Assembly (NCBI GenBank): GCA_020059765.1
Contig: JAGVBM010000335.1
Span: 1-6,971, forward strand
From: Bacillota bacterium
GTDB taxonomy: Bacteria; Bacillota; Bacilli; Tumebacillales; Effusibacillaceae
Length of the DNA: 6,971 nt
Direction: 5' to 3'
Under the pieces are notes generated by a model, which made no database searches, was not told where the DNA came from, and saw only the letters and a program-made list of their open reading frames with translations. Shown piece by piece: positions 1-6,573 of this stretch (position 1 is the stretch's first letter; every line of letters starts with the position of its first letter). The position numbers and the translations under genes are program-made.

Positions 1-1269
1 ATGCTGATACAACCGCAGTTTGCGCAGCATTCTTTCCCCCATCTCCGCCAATCCGTAGGCAGCGATAATCGAGACCAGCGTAAACTGCGGAAATCCGTAC
101 CGATCAAAGGCAAAATAGATCGAGTATAACACCGTGAAATAAAGCACCGGCAGCAAAAGAAAGAACACACCCGAATTCCGCCTCAACCAGGCGGCCAACA
201 GGCCGATGAGCGCCGCCAGATTGACGAGATTATGAAAGACAACCACTTTCTCGTAAGGAATGGCGAACACCTGAATCCAATAGAACGATGTGAACAGCAG
301 CAGCATCGGTTTTTCCACCGCATACCATGTCAGGTATGTCCGGAAATCTTCCGAGAATCCCAATTTGATTCGTTCCACCGCCAGGTTTTTATAATATTGG
401 TTGACATAAATTTTGTCCCTATTTTGTTCGATAAATAAGCTGCGATCTACCTGGTTTCCCGGAAAACTTCCCTCCAGCAGGGGAGCTCCGTCCGCATAGG
501 TGAAGGGAATGAACCGGTCAAACTGCACATAGTTGCGAAGCCACCACGGGGAAAACACCAATACCCCGCTGATAAACATGACCGTGCCGTACTGCAGCAC
601 TTGCTTCCAGGTCAGATGTTTCGTCATCCGGTAGTACAGGAAAAATACGGCCGGAATCATCGCGATCGTCGGGCGGATCAGGGAACTTACGGCCCAGACG
701 ATCCCCAATCCGACAAATGTTTTCCAATCTTTTTTCGGCTTGAGAGCCAAATCCGTAAACCAAACCAGTACAAAGGTGAACAAGGTCTCCGTCAGAATCA
801 GGTTCGCGGTCAGAATATTCGCCGGATAAAAGGCGACCAACGCGGCCGCAAGCAATCCGGTCGTTTCGTTTTTGATTCTTGTGCCGATGCGGCAGGACAG
901 CCAGATGGTCAGGCCGCTTGCACCAATTTGCGCGATTCTGATCAAGGTCAGGGCAGCGGAATCCGGAAAAAACGCAAAAAAGGGCGCCAAAAACAAGGGA
1001 TAAACAGGCGTTATCCAAACCGTCGGCACGTTTTCCTGATGAAACGACAGCATCCCCGTTTGCAGCAGCATTTTCGCACTCCTGATGTACCCGTAGTCAT
1101 CGCTGCCGACAAACAATTTGTCGGACATGGTGTACACCACGTACAATTTGAGGAGAGTGGACAGGACGATCATGCCCCACAGTGATCTGATCTGTCCGGG
1201 CCTGCGGGAACCGGCTGTGATATTGGATTTGGAACGTTTGGCTGGCAGGAGTTTCGCAATAGGTTTCAT
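1..1269 (-). CDS. GT-C superfamily membrane glycosyltransferase, GT39/PMT-like (3' end beyond window)
   Basis: Reading leftward from the ATG at 1269, the frame is open for 423 codons to the window edge, so the C-terminus is missing. Seen: a short basic N-terminus, a first membrane helix near residues 31-48, then a loop with an acidic pair (GSDDYGY, D57-D58) followed by a helix, the arrangement of the catalytic first loop in PMT/ArnT-type enzymes. Further family-like marks are TPVYPLFLA (87-95), IRPT (198-201) and PWWLRNY (241-247), with about eight hydrophobic helices between and after them. Known: such enzymes move a sugar from a polyprenyl-phosphate donor to a protein, lipid or polymer on the outer face of the membrane. 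Donor and acceptor cannot be told here. The gene lies 43 bp after the peptidase stop with no hairpin between, so co-transcription is likely. The start is uncertain: the only SD-like run (AAGGGG) is one base from the ATG. M33 is an alternative, although it would cut into the first helix. Confidence 0.82.
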   Translation of the reverse strand, partial: MKPIAKLLPAKRSKSNITAGSRRPGQIRSLWGMIVLSTLLKLYVVYTMSDKLFVGSDDYGYIRSAKMLLQTGMLSFHQENVPTVWITPVYPLFLAPFFAFFPDSAALTLIRIAQIGASGLTIWLSCRIGTRIKNETTGLLAAALVAFYPANILTANLILTETLFTFVLVWFTDLALKPKKDWKTFVGLGIVWAVSSLIRPTIAMIPAVFFLYYRMTKHLTWKQVLQYGTVMFISGVLVFSPWWLRNYVQFDRFIPFTYADGAPLLEGSFPGNQVDRSLFIEQNRDKIYVNQYYKNLAVERIKLGFSEDFRTYLTWYAVEKPMLLLFTSFYWIQVFAIPYEKVVVFHNLVNLAALIGLLAAWLRRNSGVFFLLLPVLYFTVLYSIYFAFDRYGFPQFTLVSIIAAYGLAEMGERMLRKLRLYQH

Positions 1270-1281
1270 ACCCCTTATCTT

Positions 1282-1287
1282 ATTATA
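1282..1287 (-). promoter_or_regulatory. TATAAT box just before the glycosyltransferase start
   Basis: A perfect TATAAT hexamer on the minus strand ends 12 bases before the ATG at 1269. If used as a -10 box, transcription would begin about 6 bases before the ATG, giving a nearly leaderless message. No good -35 box is seen 16-18 bases upstream (TTCCTC at best), and the TG is one base off the extended -10 position. It could equally be a chance match in an operon spacer. Confidence 0.2.
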
Positions 1288-1312
1288 GGCAGCCGGACAA
1301 TTCCAGAGGAAG

Positions 1313-3343
1313 TCATCCTTTGAACCAACTGACCGGCCACCACCAAGGTCTGCGAAGCGGTTTTGGCGCTTGCCGGTCATCTCGCAGATCGGTCGGCTGC
1401 TGGTAGGTCTGCGCGATTTTCACTGCTTCGCTTACATTGATCAGGCCTGAACCGTAATACGGATCGTTCCCCTGCGGTCCGGCGTCGGTGGCGGTGCGAA
1501 CAATAATGTCTTTCACCTGATCGGCTTTCAGGTCCGGATTGAGCGCCCGAATCAATCCTGCCAATCCGGCCACGTGAGGAGATGCCATGGAAGTTCCCGA
1601 CATGGCGGCGTATCGGTTGCCGGGAAACGTGCTGGCGATTGATACGCCGGGTGCCGCCACCCCCGCATGTTCCCCATAGTTGGAGAAGGTGGCCCGCTGC
1701 CCGTTTTCGTCGACGGCACTGACCGCCAGTACTTCCGGATAGGCGGCGGGATAACTGGCCTGACTGGTGTCGTCGTTGCCCATGGCGGCTATTACCAGCA
1801 CGTCTTTTGCTGCCGCATACCGGATCGATTCACGCAGATACTCGGAATCTTCATATTCTCCCAAGGACAGATTGATCACTTTCGCATCGTGATCGACCGC
1901 CCAACGAATTCCGTCGGCAATGTCAAAGACGGAACCGGAACCGTCCGCATCCAACGCCTTGATGGGCATCACGCGGGAAGTCCAGTTCATGCCGGCCACC
2001 CCTTCAATGTTGTTGGTGCGCGCCACAATCACACCGGATACATGGGTTCCGTGGCCGTTGTCATCCTGTGCCGTATCCGTATCCTCAATCATGTTGTGAC
2101 CGGGAACCAGTTGTCCCTGAAATTCCGGATGGTCGAGATCGACACCCGTATCCACCACGGCAATGATGGAATGAGGGTCCCCCGTCGTGAATTTCCAAGC
2201 ATTCTCGATTTGGATCTTCGGAAAATTCCACTGGTATCGCTGGTACAACACGTCATTGGGCAATTCGTTCTGCCGCAGTCGGTAATTGGGTTCCACCAGC
2301 TTGACCCCAATCGAGCGAAAATAAGCCGTCAACTGTTCGGTCGACATGCGGTTGGAACGGAACACATACGTGGGGGCATGGTTTTTCCGGACGATGTGCC
2401 CGTTGATTTCCCTTTGGATTTTCGCAAGCGTTGGGCCATCCGGTTCCGCATGAAACTGAACCACTACTTCGTTGTTCGGTTTGTTCGTCCGCCCGTCTCC
2501 GGCTGTCTGGCGAACAGCGAAGGAGGATGTCCGCCATTTCGTTCCGTCCACCCCGTGTTGAACCATCTGTTCGTTTTGCAAAGCGGTCGCCTGTTCGGGA
2601 TGCAGCAGCACCGGGTCACCGTCATGATTCTGAATGATGCTGTGGGTTCCCATCTGATCGTCCACCTGATCGGCAACGCTCCGCAAGTACCCCATTTCCA
2701 CTTCAGCGGCAAGGGTGCCTGCCACTTGCGACTTGTGCAGCAGCGGCAGTGCTATTGACATCAGCAGCGGTTGATGGGGCGAGGTTTTCTCCCCGGCACG
2801 GCCCGCGGAACGGGTACCCTGAGGATGCTGCCCGTCATACAGGTCCGAAATGTAAAATTGGCCGGTTTTCCTTACCCCGTCAACACTTTCTTGCAATCGT
2901 TCCGGCTTGGAGAAGGTGCCTTTACCGATGGTCTGGCCGTCCGGCGCAATCAACAGCAGGGAACGGAATTGTGGATGTTCCTGCATCGCTTCCTGCACCA
3001 GTCTGCTTCGCAGCGTCGGATCTGTCGTGTGATCCAGAAGATTTGCCAAATGCTGCAGGGAAAACCGGAACTCCCTTACGCAAAGGGCTGTTGTGACCGC
3101 CATATCCTGCGCCGCAATCTGCGCTCGCGTTTGCTGTCCCCGATTTTTGTCCGCGTTTATACGGAGTTCATTGCTGCTGAGCTTGTTGTTCCGAATCCCA
3201 TTGTTTCGGGATTCATTCGCGCCGGGCCATTTCGCAATCCGCGCCGGATTCTGCAATGGCGGGTGAAACGGTTGCGAGCCGAGAATCGTGGTCATCACCA
3301 GCAAAAGCGCCAAGGTGCTGCCGCCCCAAATGAATCGCTTCAT
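1313..3343 (-). CDS. Membrane-anchored or secreted S8 subtilisin-like serine peptidase with N-terminal Cache/PDC-like sensor domain
   Basis: A 676-residue exported protease. I chose the ATG at 3343 because GGGAGG sits six bases upstream; an in-frame ATG at 3367 would add eight residues but has no ribosome site. Order seen: basic N-terminus and hydrophobic segment (about 2-22, signal peptide or anchor); an Asn/Arg-rich linker (about 40-72); a Cache/PDC-like region (about 75-255) with a helical start, a HPQFRSLLLIAPDG strand-turn, FYISDLY, SIALPLL and a second NHDGDPVLLHP turn; a subtilase propeptide-like segment (about 291-358, ending VEPNY); then the catalytic domain. The catalytic residues are all present: Asp398 (VVDTGVD), His431 (NGHGTHVSG), oxyanion Asn523 (AAMGND) and Ser585 (SGTSMASPH). 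The last 27 residues are basic and Trp-rich. Subtilases cleave peptide bonds outside the membrane; the substrate here is unknown. The peptidase assignment is firm, while the Cache call rests on pattern only. No convincing promoter was found upstream. Confidence 0.93.
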   Translation of the reverse strand: MKRFIWGGSTLALLLVMTTILGSQPFHPPLQNPARIAKWPGANESRNNGIRNNKLSSNELRINADKNRGQQTRAQIAAQDMAVTTALCVREFRFSLQHLANLLDHTTDPTLRSRLVQEAMQEHPQFRSLLLIAPDGQTIGKGTFSKPERLQESVDGVRKTGQFYISDLYDGQHPQGTRSAGRAGEKTSPHQPLLMSIALPLLHKSQVAGTLAAEVEMGYLRSVADQVDDQMGTHSIIQNHDGDPVLLHPEQATALQNEQMVQHGVDGTKWRTSSFAVRQTAGDGRTNKPNNEVVVQFHAEPDGPTLAKIQREINGHIVRKNHAPTYVFRSNRMSTEQLTAYFRSIGVKLVEPNYRLRQNELPNDVLYQRYQWNFPKIQIENAWKFTTGDPHSIIAVVDTGVDLDHPEFQGQLVPGHNMIEDTDTAQDDNGHGTHVSGVIVARTNNIEGVAGMNWTSRVMPIKALDADGSGSVFDIADGIRWAVDHDAKVINLSLGEYEDSEYLRESIRYAAAKDVLVIAAMGNDDTSQASYPAAYPEVLAVSAVDENGQRATFSNYGEHAGVAAPGVSIASTFPGNRYAAMSGTSMASPHVAGLAGLIRALNPDLKADQVKDIIVRTATDAGPQGNDPYYGSGLINVSEAVKIAQTYQQPTDLRDDRQAPKPLRRPWWWPVSWFKG

Positions 3344-3349
3344 GGAAAT

Positions 3350-3355
3350 CCTCCC
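3350..3355 (-). promoter_or_regulatory. Shine-Dalgarno site that fixes the peptidase start
   Basis: GGGAGG on the minus strand, six bases before the ATG at 3343. This is a near-ideal ribosome site and argues against the upstream in-frame ATG at 3367, which has only a weak AAAG before it. Confidence 0.8.
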
Positions 3356-3405
3356 TGTTCTAGACATTTCTTTAGTAGTGTGCCACTTCTGCCGGGAAGC
3401 AAACG

Positions 3406-3431
3406 GGAAACTTTTTGCCGCACGGAACGCA
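3406..3431 (+). promoter_or_regulatory. Possible ECF-sigma-type promoter for the DUF2254-like gene
   Basis: GGAAAC (3406-3411) is followed after 16 bases by CGCA (3428-3431). This is close to the TGAAAC-N16-CGTA/CGTC pattern known for Bacillus extracytoplasmic-function sigma factors SigW and SigM. It differs at one base in each element and lies about 70 bases before the start codon. ECF control would suit a cell-envelope gene, but such short matches occur by chance. No better SigA-type promoter is visible in this spacer. Confidence 0.22.
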
Positions 3432-3452
3432 TACTAAACCAGACAGAAGGCG

Positions 3453-3468
3453 TCAGATCGCATCAGAT
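3453..3468 (+). repeat. TCAGAT direct repeat, 10-bp period, in the divergent spacer
   Basis: TCAGAT occurs at 3453-3458 and again at 3463-3468, exactly one helical turn apart, in the 160-bp spacer between the divergent peptidase and DUF2254-like genes. Tandem hexamers on one face of the helix are a common layout for response-regulator sites. With only two copies, the functional reading is speculative. Apart from this, the possible ECF promoter and the two ribosome sites, nothing else is seen in 3344-3503. Confidence 0.3.
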
Positions 3469-3487
3469 ACTGAAATCCCGGCGAATC

Positions 3488-3499
3488 GGAGGGAAGGAG
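3488..3499 (+). promoter_or_regulatory. Shine-Dalgarno site of the DUF2254-like gene
   Basis: A purine run GGAGGGAAGGAG ends four bases before the ATG at 3504. It contains two SD cores (GGAGG and AAGGAG). It supports the ATG at 3504 over the second in-frame Met codon at 3519. Confidence 0.75.
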
Positions 3500-3503
3500 A
3501 CCA

Positions 3504-5090
3504 ATGGGAATTCACCTTATGTTTTCCTGGGTTTTGATCGGGCTCGTCCTGGTTTTCACGCCTCCGATCTTCGATGGCGATGCGGAGACAGCCCGCAATT
3601 ATCTCAATACGATTGCGCAAATTCTTGCCACCATCTTTACCCTTTCCATCTCCATCGTCATGGTGGCGATTCAAATGACGGCGAGCAAATACAGTCATCG
3701 GATACTCGATTTTTATGTACGGTTTCCCTATAACGTGTCGTTGTTTTCCTTTTATTTGCTGACGATTTTTCATTCGATCTACATGTTGTCAAAGATGCGG
3801 GAACTGGAAAACGGGTTGGTTTCCAAAGAGATGGACAAATGGATCAGTTCCGACCTGGTTTTGCTGATCATCGGTTTTCTTTGGCTGTTGATCTACATGT
3901 ATGCGGTCATGAAGTTGATGAAACCGGAAACGATTATCAGCACCATCGAGAAAGAGTATGTCGCCGCTTACAACCGGGGGGATTACCGGGATGCACTGGA
4001 CAAGATCGAACAGATTGCAGATATCGGCAAGCGGTCGGTGAATGATATGGATACGATGACGGCGATTCGCTGTGTCCGAAACATCGCCGACATGCTGCAC
4101 AACACACGGCTGCCGACCCATGAACAGGATAAGGTATTGTGGTATCACGAGCGGATAGTCCGTCAATTGCGGGGCCTGGCCAGCATCTCCTTCAAACAGC
4201 GGGAAACGGCGGTGTCCAGTGCGATTTTGCAGGAAATGTTCGAAATGGGGCTGAAATATGTGGACAGCGGTTCGCTGAAAGCGGCCGGCGTGATTATCGA
4301 AGGGTATTCGCTCATTGTCATGAACAGTCTGATCGGGCAGCAGCAATTGAACATGATCGAAAAAGTGGTTGATCACATCTACGACATCAGCATTCGTGTC
4401 GTCCGCAAAAGCGCCGACAAAGAAGCGGTGCATGAATTTGTCATTACCGCCTTCCAACATCTGAAGCATATCGGGAGGCACGTGATCAAATCGGAAATGT
4501 ACGGGCATACTTTTGTCGCCCAGCAAATCGTGTCGTCCGCCTTTGGCCGGTTGCTGTCGACAATCATTGAAATCGACGGGCCGATTTTTCCCCATCCTTT
4601 GATCTACGCCCTGTTTGATGAATATGTTCAGTTGATCAAACTGCTGGTTCTGCACGGGGACATCAAAGATATGATTGCCGTGACGACTTGGATGCGGGAG
4701 GAAATGCTCCCCCATCGAGAGGAGACGGAGCAGATCCGGCCCTATTTGTACCTGTTTATGCTGCTCGCCTCGACCGCCTTGTATTTGCAGAACAAACCGG
4801 CGGTAACTGTGATTATTCGGGCGATCGGCAAGTATTTCGAGCCGAATCGGGAAATTCTTAACGCCCTGCTGGAGAACCGGCTGGAGATTCGGCCGTTGTA
4901 TGAATATTTGGAGCCGGAGAGGTATCTGTTCGAAATCTTCGCCTTGTGGCAAGGGTATTCCATGTATGCCCGGCAATACCCCGACGGACCGCAACAGGCC
5001 TATCAAGGTCATCCGACCTTTCTGCACAATGCAGACGAATGGACAGATCTGTTTGACGGAATTCCTCCGGGAGAATTTTTGGAATCATAA
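3504..5090 (+). CDS. DUF2254-like integral membrane protein
   Basis: 528 residues with four hydrophobic helices near residues 5-22, 34-58, 76-97 and 116-138, followed by about 390 residues without further membrane segments, mostly helical in character. Family clues: the second helix and its end (SISIVMVAIQMTASKYSHRI, 48-67) match the pattern of DUF2254 proteins, where a hydrophobic Ser/Thr-rich helix is followed by a Q-x-x-x-S-x-x-(S/Y)-x-R segment. After the last helix, KRSVNDMDTMTAIRC (176-190) resembles the family's ALSPGxNDPxTA region, but with the Pro and Gly residues lost. The function of DUF2254 proteins is not known to me; location in the cytoplasmic membrane is clear. It is the first gene of the rightward set, 133 bp before the antiporter. 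No hairpin with a T-run follows it, so read-through into the antiporter is possible. The divergence makes this a distant or variant member; it could also belong to a related unnamed family. Confidence 0.7.
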   Translation: MGIHLMFSWVLIGLVLVFTPPIFDGDAETARNYLNTIAQILATIFTLSISIVMVAIQMTASKYSHRILDFYVRFPYNVSLFSFYLLTIFHSIYMLSKMRELENGLVSKEMDKWISSDLVLLIIGFLWLLIYMYAVMKLMKPETIISTIEKEYVAAYNRGDYRDALDKIEQIADIGKRSVNDMDTMTAIRCVRNIADMLHNTRLPTHEQDKVLWYHERIVRQLRGLASISFKQRETAVSSAILQEMFEMGLKYVDSGSLKAAGVIIEGYSLIVMNSLIGQQQLNMIEKVVDHIYDISIRVVRKSADKEAVHEFVITAFQHLKHIGRHVIKSEMYGHTFVAQQIVSSAFGRLLSTIIEIDGPIFPHPLIYALFDEYVQLIKLLVLHGDIKDMIAVTTWMREEMLPHREETEQIRPYLYLFMLLASTALYLQNKPAVTVIIRAIGKYFEPNREILNALLENRLEIRPLYEYLEPERYLFEIFALWQGYSMYARQYPDGPQQAYQGHPTFLHNADEWTDLFDGIPPGEFLES

Positions 5091-5114
5091 ACAATGATTA
5101 TTTCAAAGATTATG

Positions 5115-5128
5115 GATTGTGATCAATC
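5115..5128. promoter_or_regulatory. Inverted repeat GATTG-TGAT-CAATC, operator-like
   Basis: A perfect 5-bp inverted repeat around TGAT, 25 bases after the DUF2254-like stop and about 95 bases before the antiporter start. It is too weak, and lacks the T-run, to be a terminator. It superficially resembles half-sites of the Crp/Fnr family (TGTGA) but lacks the matching TCACA half. A binding site for an unknown regulator of the antiporter is possible. Confidence 0.25.
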
Positions 5129-5153
5129 GCTCGGAATTCCTGTGGTACTCTAA

Positions 5154-5181
5154 TTGTTACAGGGGTGTCAGGGGTTCTGAT
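5154..5181 (+). promoter_or_regulatory. Weak SigA-like promoter candidate for the antiporter, overlapping AGGGGT repeats
   Basis: TTGTTA (5154-5159), a 16-base spacer, then TCTGAT (5176-5181) give four of six consensus matches in each box, about 42 bases before the GTG start. The spacer contains AGGGGT twice (5161-5166 and 5170-5175, 9-bp period), which could be a site for a regulator or simply chance. Confidence 0.25.
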
Positions 5182-5223
5182 GCCGGAGATATTGTGAGAA
5201 GTTCTTTCTGAGGTGGGATCCGG

Positions 5224-6498
5224 GTGAACGGCAACAGTATGTTTCTTCTTTCGGTGGGATCTGCAGCGCTGATCATTCTAGCAGCGTCCCGATTATGCGG
5301 ACGGTGTGCGGCAAAATTCGGTCAGCCGCAAGTTGTGGGAGAAATGCTTGCCGGTCTTCTGCTCGGACCGACCCTGTTCGGGTGGATCGCCCCCGAATGG
5401 CAGTCGGCACTGTTTTCCCCGCAGGTCATGGCGAGTCTGAAGGGTTTGGGACAAGTCGGGATTGTCCTCTATATGTTCTTTGTAGGTATGGATACCGATC
5501 TGGAACGGCACGGATTCTCTTTTCGAAAAGCCGGCGTACTGGGGGCAGCAGGAGTTTTGCCCGTGTTTGCCGCAGGTGCGCTGACTGCGGTGTGGCTGCA
5601 GCATGATTTTTTGCCGTCTGCAGCGAATTCGGTTACATTTTCGCTGTTTATGGGGATTGCCTTGTCGATCACCGCATTTCCCGTGTTGGCACGACTGCTG
5701 CAGGACGCGGGAATTCACGGAACGCCCCTCGGATCTCTCGTCATGACAGCTGCTTCGTTGATTGATGTGGTCGCATGGTCCATGGTGGCCTTACTGTTAT
5801 CGATGATCAACGCAGACGGACCGCTTGCCGGTCTCGCGACGGCAGGAATCGGAGCGGTGTTTGCCGTATTCGTTTGGCTTGTCGTGCGGCCCGCGCTGCG
5901 CCGTTTCGGCAACAAACTGGACAGGAACGGCCGGGTTTCCGTCACCGACTGGATGATCATCTTCTTGCTGTTGTTTGCTGCAGCAAGCTTTACCGATTGG
6001 ATCGGACTGCATGCGTTGTTCGGCAGCTTTCTGCTCGGTATGGTCATGCCCCGTTCGCAAGTCTTGCAGCATGCGGTGCAGCAGAAACTGAAAAACTTCA
6101 CAGCGGCGTTTCTGGTTCCGATCTATTTCACCCACGCGGGTATTCAGGCGAATTTGCTGGGAATCTTGCAAGGTGCGATTGTTTGGCCGAGCTTGATTCT
6201 TCTGGCGGTTGCCTTTGGCGCCAAGTATGCGAGCTGTACGCTGGCGATGAAAAGTATGGGGTTCAGTTGGCGGGAAGCTTCATCGGTAGGCGGGTTGATG
6301 AACGCCAGAGGACTGATGGAATTGATCATTGCCGAAATCGGCTTGATCCATGGTTTGATTTCCGTACCCTTGTATTCCGTTCTCGTCCTGATGGCAATCG
6401 TTACCACCATGCTGGCGGTACCGATCTATCAATGGTCTGCCGCAGCGCCGCGCCCCGGATGGTTGGGAACAGGAAAGTCAATCAAAGACGGCACATGA
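5224..6498 (+). CDS. CPA2-family cation:proton antiporter (Kef/CHX-type), transport domain only
   Basis: 424 residues from a GTG start with AGGTGG seven bases upstream; an ATG five codons later would sit too far from that site. The protein is hydrophobic almost throughout, about 11-13 helices. Landmarks of the Na+/H+ exchanger domain: GQPQVVGEMLAGLLLGP (33-49), FFVGMDTDL (85-93), SITAFPVLARLLQD (148-161), SLIDVVAW (178-185), a conserved-type Lys334 in GAKYAS, and GLMNARGLMELII (357-369), which closely follows the CHX/Kha1 pattern. Known: these proteins exchange Na+ or K+ for H+ across the cytoplasmic membrane for pH and salt balance. The ion cannot be told here. It stops after the transport domain, with no TrkA-N or USP-like regulatory tail such as KefC or CHX proteins have. 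The key site reads Ile180-Asp181 instead of the usual Asp-Asp or Asn/Gln-Asp. It is 93 bp upstream of the next gene. Confidence 0.92.
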   Translation: MNGNSMFLLSVGSAALIILAASRLCGRCAAKFGQPQVVGEMLAGLLLGPTLFGWIAPEWQSALFSPQVMASLKGLGQVGIVLYMFFVGMDTDLERHGFSFRKAGVLGAAGVLPVFAAGALTAVWLQHDFLPSAANSVTFSLFMGIALSITAFPVLARLLQDAGIHGTPLGSLVMTAASLIDVVAWSMVALLLSMINADGPLAGLATAGIGAVFAVFVWLVVRPALRRFGNKLDRNGRVSVTDWMIIFLLLFAAASFTDWIGLHALFGSFLLGMVMPRSQVLQHAVQQKLKNFTAAFLVPIYFTHAGIQANLLGILQGAIVWPSLILLAVAFGAKYASCTLAMKSMGFSWREASSVGGLMNARGLMELIIAEIGLIHGLISVPLYSVLVLMAIVTTMLAVPIYQWSAAAPRPGWLGTGKSIKDGT

Positions 6499-6522
6499 GA
6501 CGGAATTTTCAGTTCATGAAGC

Positions 6523-6551
6523 TTGCCCCCCTCACATACCTTGTCTATGAG
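6523..6551 (+). promoter_or_regulatory. Weak SigA-like promoter candidate for the last gene
   Basis: TTGCCC (6523-6528), a 17-base spacer and TATGAG (6546-6551) match four of six consensus bases each, 40 bases before the start at 6592. No terminator is seen after the antiporter, so read-through is an equally good explanation of expression. Confidence 0.25.
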
Positions 6552-6553
6552 AA

Positions 6554-6571
6554 GATCCCGGAAGAGGGATC
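6554..6571 (+). repeat. Small hairpin GATCCC-N6-GGGATC in the leader of the last gene
   Basis: A perfect 6-bp inverted repeat with a 6-base loop, just before the ribosome site at 6574-6584. No T-run follows, so it is not an intrinsic terminator. Its loop and right arm contain GGAAGAGGG (6560-6568), which recurs at 6574-6582 as part of the real SD region: a duplicated SD-like sequence, one copy inside the hairpin and one free. Confidence 0.4.
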
Positions 6572-6573
6572 GG

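Noticed and set aside
518..1018. A 166-codon minus-strand frame inside the left gene, plus a plus-strand frame at 601-1185
   Set aside because: Both are shadows. The real minus-strand frame running from 1269 to the left edge gives clear membrane helices and GT-C motifs, while these give Cys/Arg/Asp-rich sequence without pattern.
3344..3503. SigA promoter for the peptidase (TTGCTT with TACTAA on the minus strand)
   Set aside because: The spacer is 19 bases and the -10 box matches only three of six positions.
1667..3733. Long plus-strand frames (1667-2758, 2771-3733) opposite the peptidase
   Set aside because: The opposite strand encodes a complete subtilase with all catalytic motifs. The antisense frames have no ribosome site or recognisable motifs, and the second runs into the DUF2254-like gene in another frame.
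3789..5027. A 412-codon minus-strand frame opposite the DUF2254-like gene
   Set aside because: Rich in His, Gln, Asp and Phe, as expected for an antisense reading of a hydrophobic/charged helical gene. There is no ribosome site, while the plus-strand gene has helices, a family-like motif and a strong SD.
5115..5128. Crp/Fnr binding site
   Set aside because: TGTGA is present but the opposite half TCACA at the required spacing is missing; kept only as an unassigned inverted repeat.
5091..5223. Intrinsic terminator after the DUF2254-like gene
   Set aside because: Only a 5-bp inverted repeat with mixed pairs and no T-run is present; not enough for a terminator.
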